Positions 15,891 to 24,566 of a stretch of 64,000 nucleotides of DNA are shown here, piece after piece. The position numbers and the translations under genes are program-made. The notes beneath the pieces were generated by a model. It was not told where the DNA came from. It worked only from the letters and a program-made list of their open reading frames with translations, and did no database searches. The stretch comes from Thiobacillus denitrificans (lineage in GTDB: Bacteria; Pseudomonadota; Gammaproteobacteria; Burkholderiales; Thiobacillaceae), in NCBI GenBank assembly GCA_020723405.1, contig DYIY01000006.1, positions 173,531 to 237,530 of the forward strand. The letters are read 5' to 3'. Within the stretch, counting starts at the first letter, position 1; each line of letters begins with the position of its first letter.

Positions 15891-16278
15891 TGCTTACAAG
15901 TCGGTGCAGAACGAGACCCAGAACGGCCGTGAACTGGAGTCATCCCTGCTGAACAAGGCGGCTTTGCTGTTACAGATTTGTCGTGACCAATGGGATGCTG
16001 AGGGGCACGTGGAACGATTCGACGACGCCCTGCGCTACAACCAGCGACTGTGGACCTTCTTCCAGGCCGAATTGCTGGAGGAAAGCAATCCTCTGCCTGC
16101 TCCCCTGCGCCAGGATCTGCTCAACCTGTCCGCCTTCGTGGACAAGCGCACCTTTGAAGTGTTGGCCTATCCGGCGAAGGAAAAACTGGACGTGCTGATC
16201 AACATCAACCGACAGATCGCCGAGGGACTGGCGGCCACCCAGTCGGCACCGCCGCCGGAAGAACCGGCCTTACCCTGA
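15871..16278 (+). CDS. flaF: Flagellar biosynthesis regulator FlaF (copy 2)
   Basis: 135 residues with the same FlaF core as the gene at 13267: RYNQRLWTFFQAEL, NPLPAPLRQDLLNL, AFVDKRTFE, LININRQIAEGL. It differs by a longer Pro/Glu-rich tail (SAPPPEEPALP). Its start lies inside flbT, 20 bases before that gene's stop, a tight coupling. Two FlaF copies in one locus with two flagellins suggest dedicated partners, which is inference. Confidence 0.9.
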   Translation: MPGKAIDAYKSVQNETQNGRELESSLLNKAALLLQICRDQWDAEGHVERFDDALRYNQRLWTFFQAELLEESNPLPAPLRQDLLNLSAFVDKRTFEVLAYPAKEKLDVLININRQIAEGLAATQSAPPPEEPALP

Positions 16279-16305
16279 CACACCGGCCCGCACCACCTGT
16301 CCACC

Positions 16306-16668
16306 ATGCTTGACGCACTGGCCTTCACCGGGCGGGATTTGCTGATCGCCGTGGTCCTGGGCACGGTGGTCTATCTGCTCGAAGTGGTGCTGTTTTCACG
16401 TAGAAGAGCGGCAGGCCGGAACCAGGGTACCCAGGCGGATCCCCGCATCGATGCGCTGGTTGCAGAGATCGAAAACCTGCGTGCGCGCCTGGAACAACTC
16501 GAAGCACGCCCCCCCGTGGACAGCCCTCTGGATCGCCAGGGTGCCACCTACGCCGAGGCCATGCGTCTGGCCCGGGACGGCCATCCGCCCCAGGACATGG
16601 CCGCCCGTCTGGGCATTTCCCGAGGCGAGGCGGAGCTCATCCTCGCCCTGGTCAGGTCCGAGCCGTGA
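16306..16668 (+). CDS. DUF2802 family membrane-anchored protein
   Basis: 120 residues: an N-terminal membrane helix (LLIAVVLGTVVYLLEVVLF, residues ~11-29), a coiled-coil segment (IDALVAEIENLRARLEQLE) and a small C-terminal helix-turn-helix-like block (YAEAMRLARDGHPPQDMAARLG, quoted in part, then ISRGEAELILAL). This matches DUF2802, a family often found beside flagellar genes in Beta- and Gammaproteobacteria and distantly like SwrB. The position between flaF and fliK supports a flagellar role; the mechanism is unknown. Confidence 0.75.
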   Translation: MLDALAFTGRDLLIAVVLGTVVYLLEVVLFSRRRAAGRNQGTQADPRIDALVAEIENLRARLEQLEARPPVDSPLDRQGATYAEAMRLARDGHPPQDMAARLGISRGEAELILALVRSEP

Positions 16669-16711
16669 CCTTGGCCCTGCCCCTGCCCGGCTTCGGACCG
16701 CCCCACCGGCC

Positions 16712-18094
16712 ATGAACCTGTCCGCCCTGCCCGAGCTGCTGCTGGCCTGGGTCAAGAACCAGGGCAACGCCATGTTCAAGGCCGATGGTCAGGAGCGGGG
16801 CAATCCTCTCTTCCGGACCGGTCAGGTGTATGAAGGCCGCATCCTGGACCAAATGGCCAACGGCCGTTTTCTCGTCCAGGTGGCCGGGCAGAAGCTGGAC
16901 ATGGCTCTGCCCCGGGGCAACCAGCCCGGGGAGGGGTTGCGCCTGACCTACCTGGGCGGTGGTCCCCGTCCCACCTTCCTTCTCAACCAGACTGCGCCGG
17001 TGCAGCAGCCCTCGGCCGCCCAACCCGTCAGCCTGTCCAGCACGGCCCAGCAGGCCCAGGCCCTGGCCCGTCTGGCGGGGCCGGCTCCTTCCTCCACGGC
17101 CGGCCTGACCGGCAGCCTTGCGCCAGCCGCCACGCCGACCGTTTCGCCGTCCGGTCAGGGGGCACTTTCCAGCGCCCCAGCCCTTGCCACTGGCAAGCCG
17201 GCCACGACGGCCATGGCGTTACAAACCCTGGCCACCGGCCCCTCTCCGGCGGAGCCGGCACCGGCTGCTTCGACCCGGGTCCCGGCCAGTCTGGCTGCCG
17301 GCCAGGCTCCTGCCCCCGGCGGGGCCGTGAACGCCGCTGCGTTGGGCAGGCCCATCGTGGCCAACGTCGTCATGCTTCAGGCCTATGGCTTGCCCCAGGC
17401 GGTTGTCCCGCCTGCTGGGGTAAGCCCCAACACGGCCTTGGTGGGGCAGATGGTGGAAGGCCTGCGGGCGGCGATTCCTTCCAGCACCACCCTGACCCCC
17501 AACGTGCTGGCGGAAATGCCTGAACCCTCCCCCGAGCAGTTGCCGGCCCGGCTGTCCCAGACCCTCAGCGAGAGCGGCCTGTTCTACGAGGCCCATTTGC
17601 GCCGCTGGGCCAGGGGGGAACTGTCCTTCGAGAACCTGTTGCGGGAGCCCCAGGCCCGGCTGGTCCGGGAACCCCAGGCGTCTGGCGGCTCCCTGGCGGA
17701 ACTGGGGGGCATGCCCGACGAGGCGGCCCGCCTGGCCGGTCGCCAGGTCCAGTTGCTGGAAGGGGCCCCTTTTCTCTGGCAGGGCCTGGCCTGGCCCGGC
17801 CAATGGATGGAGTGGCTGGTGGAAGAACGTCCCGGGGGGGATGGCCAGGAAGGCGGGGAGGGGGAGGGCGAAGGCGGGCGCTGGCGTACGGAATTGCGTT
17901 TGACCTTGCCCCGGCTCGGCCCCATCCATGCCCGCATCGAACTGCACGGCAACACCCTGAAGCTGGATCTCAATACCCGCGACGAGGCCGTTCGCCAGGA
18001 GTTGCGTGCGGCCTTGCCCAGTCTGGTGGAGGGGCTGGTGGGGGCTGGCCTGCGTCTGTCCAGCCTGAACGTGGAGGCTGACCTTGCCGGCTGA
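16712..18094 (+). CDS. fliK: Flagellar hook-length control protein (FliK family)
   Basis: 460 residues from ATG 16712. The N-terminal part includes GQVYEGRILDQMANGRFLVQV, quoted in parts, suggesting a small beta domain. Residues ~110-250 are Ala/Pro/Ser/Thr-rich and low in complexity, as in the FliK ruler region. The C-terminal ~85 residues form a Flg_hook-type domain: TELRLTLPRLGPIHARIEL, LDLNTRDEAVRQELRAALP, GLRLSSLNVEAD. FliK measures hook length and switches the export gate from hook to filament proteins through FlhB. The FhlB-like gene overlaps its end. Confidence 0.8.
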   Translation: MNLSALPELLLAWVKNQGNAMFKADGQERGNPLFRTGQVYEGRILDQMANGRFLVQVAGQKLDMALPRGNQPGEGLRLTYLGGGPRPTFLLNQTAPVQQPSAAQPVSLSSTAQQAQALARLAGPAPSSTAGLTGSLAPAATPTVSPSGQGALSSAPALATGKPATTAMALQTLATGPSPAEPAPAASTRVPASLAAGQAPAPGGAVNAAALGRPIVANVVMLQAYGLPQAVVPPAGVSPNTALVGQMVEGLRAAIPSSTTLTPNVLAEMPEPSPEQLPARLSQTLSESGLFYEAHLRRWARGELSFENLLREPQARLVREPQASGGSLAELGGMPDEAARLAGRQVQLLEGAPFLWQGLAWPGQWMEWLVEERPGGDGQEGGEGEGEGGRWRTELRLTLPRLGPIHARIELHGNTLKLDLNTRDEAVRQELRAALPSLVEGLVGAGLRLSSLNVEADLAG

Positions 18095-18368
18095 ACGGCG
18101 CAGTGAGGCGGTGGCCCTGGCCTACCAGGAGGGTGACGGTGCGCCCCGGGTGGTGGCCAAGGGCCGGGGGTTGCTGGCCGAGGAGATCATCGAACGGGCC
18201 CGGGCTGCTGGGGTGTTCGTCCATGAATCTCCGGATTTGGTGAACCTGCTCATGCAGGTTGACATGGATGAACGCATTCCCCCCAGCCTATACGTGGCGG
18301 TGGCGGAATTACTGGCCTGGCTCTACCGCCTGGAGCAGGGCGGAGCTCCACCCGCATCAAATCCTTAG
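18084..18368 (+). CDS. FhlB-type protein (FlhB C-terminal cytoplasmic domain homologue)
   Basis: 94 residues resembling only the cytoplasmic FlhB_C domain: AVALAYQEGDGAPRVVAKG, LAEEIIERARAAGVFVHESP, LVNLLMQVDMDERIPPSLY, VAELLAWLYRL. Small FhlB proteins can replace or modulate FlhB in substrate switching. The TTG start at 18084 is chosen because GGAGG at 18073-18077 lies six bases upstream; the next in-frame GTG at 18111 lacks this. It overlaps fliK by 11 bases at its start and the convergent glnD by 12 bases at its end. Confidence 0.85.
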   Translation: MPAERRSEAVALAYQEGDGAPRVVAKGRGLLAEEIIERARAAGVFVHESPDLVNLLMQVDMDERIPPSLYVAVAELLAWLYRLEQGGAPPASNP

Positions 18369-20918
18369 GGATTCCAGCAGATCCTGTTCCAGGGCCAGGC
18401 GGGCGCCAGCCTTGTTCAGATCGTCTCCGGCCAGCACGAACACGTCCTCGGCCCGGTTGCCCAGGGTATTGATGCGGGCCGACAGCACGCTGGCACCGTG
18501 CTGGTGGATGTGCCGGGCCACGTTGGCCAGCAGTCCGGGGCGGTCCCCGGCGGTCAGGGTGAGTACGTAATCCCGGCCGTTGTCGCTGGGTGAGAGGCTG
18601 ACCTGGGGCTCGATGGGGAAGGCCTTGAGCCGCCGGGCCACCCGGCCCGGGGGTACGGCCTCCGCTGGGCCGTGCCGACCCAGTTCGGCGGCCAGCTCGT
18701 GCTCGATGTAGTTGAGGAAATCCCGGTAGGCCACCTGACGCTGTTCCGGATCGAATGCGTAGAAGGTATCCAGGGCGGAACCGTCCCGGGTGGTGTGGAT
18801 GCGGGCCGCCAGGATGCTGTAACCCAAGCGGGCGAAAAAGGCGCAGATGCGGGCAAACAAGGCCTCTTCGTCGGGGGCGAAGACCAGCACTTCCACCCCT
18901 TCCCCCACCGGCGCGAGACGGGCCCGGACGATGATCTGGGCCCGGTTCAGCACGGGCAACAGGCGGCGGGTCTGCCAGGCAATGTCCCGGGCGTCCTGGC
19001 GCAGGAAGAACACGTCGTCCAGACGTTCCCACAGGGCCGACTCGCTGCCCGGGGCGAATCCGTAGAGGCGCAGGTTGGCCCGGGCCTGTTCCTTCTTTTC
19101 CTCCACGCTGTCGCTTTCCGGGGCGCCGCCTTCCAGGACCCGGCGGGCGGCCAGATAGAGTTCCCGGGTGAGCTTGTCCTTCCAGGCGTTCCACACCTTG
19201 GGGCTGGTGCCCCGTATGTCGGCCACGGTGAGGAGGTACAGGGCGGTGAGCCGGCGCAGGTCGCCGCACTTGCCGGCGAAGGCGGCAATGACCTCCGGGT
19301 CGGACAAGTCCTGTTTCTGGGCCACCCGGGACAGGGTCAGGTGTTCGGCCACCAGCCAGGCCACGGCCTCGGCATCCTCGCCGGGCAGGCCATGGGCCTT
19401 GCAGAAACGGCGCGCTTCCATGGCCCCCAGGCTGGAGTGGTCGCCGCCCCGGCCCTTGGCGATGTCGTGGAACAGGGCCGCCAGCAGCAGGATGTCCTGG
19501 CGTTTGCAATCGCCCATGAGGCGGTGGGCCAGGGGAAACTCGTGGGCAAACTCCGGCACCGCCAGACGGCGCAGGTTGCGCAGCACCATGAGGGTGTGCT
19601 CATCCACCGGGTAGATATGGAATCCGTCGTGCTGCATCTGCCCGGTGATGCGTCCAAAGGCGGGGATGTAGCGGCCCAGGATGCCCAGGCGGTGCATGAG
19701 CCGCATGCACAGGGTCACTCCCCGGGGCTGGGCCAGCAGGTCCAGGAAGCGCCGGTGGTTGGCCGGATTCCCGCGGAAGGCGGCGTCGATGGTCCGGCCG
19801 GCCCGCCACAGGGCCCGCAGGAGGCGGGGGGTGCAGCCGTTGACCTCGGCTTCCCGGGCCAGGACCAGGAAGGTTTCCAGCAGCAGGTCGGGTTGCCGGA
19901 CGAACAGGTCTTCCGGGGCATCCAGCAGATGTCCTGCCGCCTGGAACCCCGGGCTGCCGGACAGGGGGTGGGTCTTGGCCGGAGGCAGCAGACGGGTACG
20001 CAACTCGCCCACCACCAGTTCGTTCACCAGGCGCACGTGGCGGGCGGCCAGGAAATAGCGCTGCATGAGCCGTTCCGAAGCCCGTCGGGTGTGGCTGGCA
20101 GTCACCCCCATGGCCAGGGCGATGGGTTCCTGGAACTCGTAGAGCAATCGGTCTTCACGGCGCCGTGACTGCAAGTGCAGGCGGATGCGCAGGTGATTCA
20201 AGAGGCGCAGATCCGCCGCCGCCGCCCGGGCTTCTTCCCGGTTCAACAGCCCGGCCCTGGCCAAACCCCCCAGGTCCTTGGCCAGCCCGGCCGCCTGGGC
20301 GATCCACAACATGGTCTGTACGTCGCGCAGACCGCCGGGGCTTTCCTTCAGGTTGGGCTCCAGCAGCAGGGCCACGTCGGTGTGGCGGCCATGGCGGATC
20401 TTCTGTTCCAGGGTCTTGGCCTGGAAGAAGGCCGCTACGTCCATCTGACCGGCCAGGGCCTCGCGCAGACGGCGGAACAAGGGCCGGTGCCCGGCCAGCC
20501 AGCGGGATTCCAGCAGATTGGTCTGGATGGTGATGTCGCCCCGGGCTTCGCTCAGGCATTCGCTGTAATCGCGCACGCTGCTGCCGATGGGCAGGCCCAC
20601 GTCCCACAACAGGGCAATGAGGGGTTCCAGGCGGGCCCTTTCCGCATCACCCAGGCCATCGTCCAGCAGGATGAGCACGTCCACGTCGGACTGGGGGAAG
20701 AGTTCGCCCCGCCCGTAGCCCCCCACGGCCACCAGGGCAGCGCGGGCAGGCAGATCGAGGGCATTCCATATCTCCATCAGCAGGCTGTCGGTGAGACGGG
20801 ACAAACCGCTCAGCAGGGGCGCCACCCTGGGTTTTTCCAGGTAGGTCTGGCACAGGCTCGCCCGTTCCCGGGCCAGGCGATCCCGCCAGGCGGCAACCCG
20901 GACGAACTCGGGGTTCAT
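18357..20918 (-). CDS. glnD: [Protein-PII] uridylyltransferase/uridylyl-removing enzyme GlnD
   Basis: 853 residues, full family length. An N-terminal nucleotidyltransferase domain (VAVGGYGRGELFPQSDVDVLILL: GGYGRGE and SDVD, residues ~70-90), a GlnE-like linker (SPGGLRDVQTMLWIAQ), an HD hydrolase domain (LAALFHDIAKGRGGDHS, residues ~455-470) and two C-terminal ACT domains (LEVLVFAPDEEALFARICA; VLTLTAGDRPGLLANVA). It senses glutamine and modifies PII proteins to control nitrogen assimilation. It overlaps map by 4 bases (ATGA). Confidence 0.97.
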   Translation of the reverse strand: MNPEFVRVAAWRDRLARERASLCQTYLEKPRVAPLLSGLSRLTDSLLMEIWNALDLPARAALVAVGGYGRGELFPQSDVDVLILLDDGLGDAERARLEPLIALLWDVGLPIGSSVRDYSECLSEARGDITIQTNLLESRWLAGHRPLFRRLREALAGQMDVAAFFQAKTLEQKIRHGRHTDVALLLEPNLKESPGGLRDVQTMLWIAQAAGLAKDLGGLARAGLLNREEARAAAADLRLLNHLRIRLHLQSRRREDRLLYEFQEPIALAMGVTASHTRRASERLMQRYFLAARHVRLVNELVVGELRTRLLPPAKTHPLSGSPGFQAAGHLLDAPEDLFVRQPDLLLETFLVLAREAEVNGCTPRLLRALWRAGRTIDAAFRGNPANHRRFLDLLAQPRGVTLCMRLMHRLGILGRYIPAFGRITGQMQHDGFHIYPVDEHTLMVLRNLRRLAVPEFAHEFPLAHRLMGDCKRQDILLLAALFHDIAKGRGGDHSSLGAMEARRFCKAHGLPGEDAEAVAWLVAEHLTLSRVAQKQDLSDPEVIAAFAGKCGDLRRLTALYLLTVADIRGTSPKVWNAWKDKLTRELYLAARRVLEGGAPESDSVEEKKEQARANLRLYGFAPGSESALWERLDDVFFLRQDARDIAWQTRRLLPVLNRAQIIVRARLAPVGEGVEVLVFAPDEEALFARICAFFARLGYSILAARIHTTRDGSALDTFYAFDPEQRQVAYRDFLNYIEHELAAELGRHGPAEAVPPGRVARRLKAFPIEPQVSLSPSDNGRDYVLTLTAGDRPGLLANVARHIHQHGASVLSARINTLGNRAEDVFVLAGDDLNKAGARLALEQDLLESLRI

Positions 20919-21736
20919 GCGGCCCGGGCCGCCATTGCCTGGATGAAGGCGGGGACGGGCGGGGAGCCTGAGGACAAGGTGAGTACCTCAAAGCCCTGCG
21001 GGGTGACCAGCACGGTGTGCTCCCATTGGGCGGACAGGGAATGGTCCTTGGTGACCACGGTCCAGCCATCCCCCAGCATGCGGATGTCCCGTCTGCCGGC
21101 ATTGATCATGGGCTCGATGGTGAAGATCATCCCCGCCTCCAGGACCGGACCCGTGCCCGCCTTGCCGTAGTGAAGGACCTGGGGTTCCTCGTGGAATTTG
21201 CTGCCGATGCCGTGGCCGCAGAACTCCCGCACCACGGAATAACCGTTGCCCTCGGCATGTTTCTGGATGGCGGCGCCGATATCCCCCAGGCGGGCCCCGG
21301 GCCGCACCATGGCGATGCCCTTCCACATGCATTCATAGGTGATCTCGGTGAGACGGCGAGCCTGGATGGAGGGCTCCCCCACGTAGAACATGCGGGAGGT
21401 GTCGCCGTGCCAGCCGTCCTTGATGACGGTGATGTCCAGGTTCACCACGTCGCCGGTTTTCAGCTTTTTCTCGCCGGGCACCCCATGGCAGACCTGATGG
21501 TTCACCGAAGCGCAGATGGACTTGGGATAGGGGGCGTGGCCTGGAGGTGCGTAATTGAGAGGGGCGGGGACGCAGCCTTGCACGTCCACCTGGTAGTCGT
21601 GGCACAACTTGTCCAGTTCGCCGGTGGTCACCCCGGGTTTCACGAAGGGGGTGACGTAATCCAGCACCTCCGAGGCCAGGCGGCCGGCGATCCGCATTTT
21701 TTCGATTTCTTCGGGGGTCTTGATGGTGATGGACAT
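20915..21736 (-). CDS. map: Type I methionine aminopeptidase
   Basis: 273 residues, type Ia. Ligand motifs are present: HQVCHGVPG (His), VNLDITVIKDGWHGDTS (both Asp), CGHGIGSKFHEEPQ (His), FTIEPM (Glu) and WEHTVLV (Glu). It removes the initiator Met from nascent proteins. It is the first gene of a map-glnD operon. The rpsB-tsf genes often found nearby are not in this window. Confidence 0.97.
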   Translation of the reverse strand: MSITIKTPEEIEKMRIAGRLASEVLDYVTPFVKPGVTTGELDKLCHDYQVDVQGCVPAPLNYAPPGHAPYPKSICASVNHQVCHGVPGEKKLKTGDVVNLDITVIKDGWHGDTSRMFYVGEPSIQARRLTEITYECMWKGIAMVRPGARLGDIGAAIQKHAEGNGYSVVREFCGHGIGSKFHEEPQVLHYGKAGTGPVLEAGMIFTIEPMINAGRRDIRMLGDGWTVVTKDHSLSAQWEHTVLVTPQGFEVLTLSSGSPPVPAFIQAMAARAA

Positions 21737-21841
21737 GGTGCTGGGAACGAATAAGGAAGAATCAGGATAGGGAGGGGGGGCTTGGCTGTAAAGACCGAGC
21801 CGGATGCTCGGGAATGAACCAGGAGGAAAAAGTGAAGAAAA

Positions 21842-22117
21842 TCAGGCTGTGGGCCGCTTTTCAAAGCCGATGAACTCCCCCTCGGCATCCTCCACGGTCA
21901 CCTCTTCCACCCAGGCCTGGGGAGGGCCCAGGCGGCACCAGGCAGTGAGGGTGTCCACGCGTCCGGCTTCACCCTGGATCAGGGCTTCCACGGAACCATC
22001 CAGGCGGTTGCGCACCCAGCCGGCCACTGCCAGGCGCTCCGCCTCCTGACGCAGGGATTCCCGGTACCAGACCCCCTGGACCCGGCCGCGAATGGACAGG
22101 TGCCGGGTGACCTTCAC
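21842..22117 (-). CDS. acyP: Acylphosphatase
   Basis: 91 residues. The phosphate-binding loop [10 protein letters not shown] with its Arg, and the catalytic Asn in [17 protein letters not shown], are both present. It hydrolyses acyl phosphates such as carbamoyl phosphate. The start is a GTG at 22117 that overlaps the metG stop as GTGA; this gives the usual length and N-terminus ([11 protein letters not shown]), whereas the longer open frame upstream is antisense-like. Confidence 0.92.
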   Translation of the reverse strand: MKVTRHLSIRGRVQGVWYRESLRQEAERLAVAGWVRNRLDGSVEALIQGEAGRVDTLTAWCRLGPPQAWVEEVTVEDAEGEFIGFEKRPTA

Positions 22118-24216
22118 TTGATGCGCATGCCCGGCTGGGCACCGGAGTCGGGAGCGAGCAGGAAGGGGCCGCCCCGCTCGTCGCTGGCCGCCAGCACCAT
22201 GCCTTCGCTCATGCCGAATTTCATCTTGCGCGGCGCCAGGTTGGCCACCATGACGGTGAGCCGGCCCACCAGGCTTTCCGGGACATAGGCAGCCTTGATG
22301 CCGGCGAACACGGTGCGGGTTTCCGTGCCGACGTCCAGGGTCAGTTTCAGCAGTTTGTCGGCACCCTCCACGTGCTCCGCGTTGGCGATGCGGGCAATGC
22401 GCAGGTCCACCTTGGTGAAGTCGTCGATGGCGATGAAGGGTTCCCAGGGGGTGGCCACCGTTTCCGCCTTGGCCTCGCTCTGCTGATGCTCCCCATGCCG
22501 GGCGGGATGTTCGGTGGCTGCGGCCGTTCCCGCTTCCCCGGCCCCTCCGCCGGGGGGGGAGGGGAGGAGGTTCTGCCTGTTCTCGTCCACCATGGCCTCG
22601 ATCTTCTTGGGGTCGATGCGGGTCATGAGGTGCTGGTATTCGTTGATGGCGTGGCCTTCCGGCAGGTGGGACCAAACGTCAGTCCAGGCCAGCGCAGGAA
22701 TGTTGAGGAAGGCTTCCACCTTCTCCGCCAGGGCCGGCAGCACGGGCTTCAGGTACAGGGTCAGGTCCCGGAACAGGGTCAGGGCCGTGGAGCAGACCTG
22801 GTGCAGTTCCGCTTCCCGGCCTTCCTGCTTGGCCATCTCCCAGGGCTTTCGCTCGGCGATGTAGAGGTTGGCCACGTCGGCCAGGCGCATGATCTCCCGC
22901 AGGGCCCGGCCGAAATCCCGGGATTCGTAGCTCTCGGCGATCTCGCCCCTGGCGAAGGCCGCTTCGAATTCCGCCGTAGCGGCCCGGTCGCAGGGCCCCA
23001 GCTTGCCGCCGAACTTCTTGCTGATGAAGCCGGCGCAGCGGCTGGCGATGTTCACGTACTTGCCCACCAGGTCGGCGTTCACCCGGGCGGCGAAGTCCTC
23101 CAGGTTCAGGTCGATGTCCTCCATGCTGCCGTTGAGCTTGGCGGCATAGTAGTAGCGCAGCCATTCCGGGTTCAGGTGCTTGATGTAGCTCTCGGCGGTG
23201 ATGAAGGTGCCCCGGCTCTTGGACATCTTGGAACCGTTGACGGTGAGGAAGCCGTGGCAGAACACGCCGGAGGGGGTGCGGAAGCCCGCATGGTGCAGTT
23301 CGGCGGGCCAGAACAGGGCATGGAAGTAGAGGATGTCCTTGCCGATGAAGTGGTACACCTCGGCCTGGGAATCCGGGCTCCAGAATGCGTTGAAGTCGAG
23401 GCCGTGCTGGTCGCAGTAGTTCCGGAAGCTGCCCATGTAGCCGATGGGGGCGTCCAGCCAGACGTAGTAATACTTGCCCGGCGCGTCGGGGATCTCGAAG
23501 CCGAAGTAGGGCGCGTCCCGGGAGATGTCCCAGTCCGACAGGCCCCCTTCCAGCCATTCGTTGAGCTTGTTGGCCGCCTCGGCCTGGACCTGGGGCGGCA
23601 CGATCCAGCCCTTCAGGAAATCGGCGCAGCGGGGGTCGGAAAGCTTGAAGAAGTAGTGGTCCGAGGTCTTGCGCACCGGCGCCGCACCGGACACGGCGGA
23701 ATAGGGCGCGATGAGATCCGTGGGCTGGTAGGCGGCGCCGCAGGCCTCGCAAGAATCGCCGTACTGGTCCTTGGCGTGGCACTTGGGGCACTCGCCCTTG
23801 ATGAAGCGGTCCGGCAGGAACATTTCCTTCACCGGGTCGTAGAACTGCTCGATGGCCCGCACCTCGATGAGGCCCGCGTCGCGCAGGCGGGTGTAGATGG
23901 TGTCGGCGTAGTGGCGGGTTTCCGGGCTGTTGGTGGAGTAGTAGTTGTCGAAGCCCACCAGAAAGCCGTCGAAGTCCCGCTTGTGCTCCTGCCAGACCCG
24001 GTCGATGAGGGCCTCGGGGGTGATGCCTTCTTTTTCCGCCCGCAACATGATGGGGGTGCCATGGGTGTCGTCGGCGCAGCAATAGATGCAGTCGTGGCCG
24101 CGCATCTTCTGGAAGCGTACCCACACGTCGGTCTGGATGTATTCCACCAGGTGGCCAAGGTGGATGGCGCCGTTGGCGTAGGGCAGGGCGGAGGTGACGA
24201 GGATCTTGCGGGGCAT
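22114..24216 (-). CDS. metG: Methionyl-tRNA synthetase
   Basis: 700 residues. HIGH-like motif ([12 protein letters not shown]), a zinc knuckle ([18 protein letters not shown]), the KMSKS loop ([11 protein letters not shown]) and an anticodon-binding domain. After a Gly/Ala/Glu-rich linker a C-terminal EMAP/tRNA-binding dimerisation domain follows ([20 protein letters not shown]). The start at 24216 ([13 protein letters not shown]) matches family N-termini; the open frame extends 66 bases further but has no family support there. It is coupled to acyP downstream. Confidence 0.97.
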   Translation of the reverse strand: MPRKILVTSALPYANGAIHLGHLVEYIQTDVWVRFQKMRGHDCIYCCADDTHGTPIMLRAEKEGITPEALIDRVWQEHKRDFDGFLVGFDNYYSTNSPETRHYADTIYTRLRDAGLIEVRAIEQFYDPVKEMFLPDRFIKGECPKCHAKDQYGDSCEACGAAYQPTDLIAPYSAVSGAAPVRKTSDHYFFKLSDPRCADFLKGWIVPPQVQAEAANKLNEWLEGGLSDWDISRDAPYFGFEIPDAPGKYYYVWLDAPIGYMGSFRNYCDQHGLDFNAFWSPDSQAEVYHFIGKDILYFHALFWPAELHHAGFRTPSGVFCHGFLTVNGSKMSKSRGTFITAESYIKHLNPEWLRYYYAAKLNGSMEDIDLNLEDFAARVNADLVGKYVNIASRCAGFISKKFGGKLGPCDRAATAEFEAAFARGEIAESYESRDFGRALREIMRLADVANLYIAERKPWEMAKQEGREAELHQVCSTALTLFRDLTLYLKPVLPALAEKVEAFLNIPALAWTDVWSHLPEGHAINEYQHLMTRIDPKKIEAMVDENRQNLLPSPPGGGAGEAGTAAATEHPARHGEHQQSEAKAETVATPWEPFIAIDDFTKVDLRIARIANAEHVEGADKLLKLTLDVGTETRTVFAGIKAAYVPESLVGRLTVMVANLAPRKMKFGMSEGMVLAASDERGGPFLLAPDSGAQPGMRIK

Positions 24217-24294
24217 GGGCGGCCTTGTTCGTTGTTCGCGAGGGGACGAATCGGCAATTTTAGCCGTCCCGGGCCCGTTCAAGGTGAAATCACG

Positions 24295-24323
24295 TTGCCC
24301 TGGCGGTCGCCCTTCGCTAGAAT
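24295..24323 (+). promoter_or_regulatory. Sigma-70 promoter of tRNA-Val
   Basis: TTGCCC (24295-24300) and TAGAAT (24318-24323) with exactly 17 bases between. The tRNA begins 13 bases after the -10 box. It lies between divergent metG and the tRNA. Confidence 0.8.
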
Positions 24324-24336
24324 GCGCCCCGACCTT

Positions 24337-24413
24337 AGGCGCGTAGCTCAGCTGGTTAGAGCATCACCTTGACATGGTGGGGGTCGTTGGTTCGAGTCCA
24401 ATCGCGCCTACCA
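24337..24413 (+). tRNA. tRNA-Val (anticodon GAC)
   Basis: 77 bases with encoded CCA. Acceptor AGGCGCG/CGCGCCT, D-arm GCTC...GAGC, anticodon stem TCACC/GGTGG (A-T, C-G pairs) around loop TTGACAT giving GAC, and T-arm GTTGG TTCGAGT CCAAT. All four arms pair well. It reads GUC/GUU valine codons. Confidence 0.97.
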
Positions 24414-24506
24414 ACAACATCAGGAATGGAATGACATGGTTTTTCGAACTTGTGTGGATGATCGGATTCCCTTCACGGGTTGAGCCTTTGTCTTGTTGAT
24501 TCCTGG

Positions 24507-24537
24507 AAAAAGTGCGGCCTGCCCGCACTTTTTTTTT
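24507..24537 (+). terminator. Terminator between tRNA-Val and thrS
   Basis: A perfect 7-bp AGTGCGG/CCGCACT stem extended by A-T pairs, loop CCTGC, and a run of nine T. It ends 29 bases before the thrS start, so it may terminate the tRNA transcript or act as a leader attenuator for thrS. Confidence 0.88.
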
Positions 24538-24566
24538 GCCTTTGACGTTTTGCCCCGGAGCGCACC

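Noticed and set aside
22372..24372. 666-codon plus-strand open frame opposite metG, ending in tRNA-Val
   Set aside because: Overlaps a certain tRNA and a certain synthetase; Gly/Val/Glu-rich shadow.
24436..24483. A 15-codon frame before the terminator upstream of thrS, tested as a leader peptide
   Set aside because: It has only two scattered Thr codons and no ribosome-binding site, so threonine attenuation is not supported.
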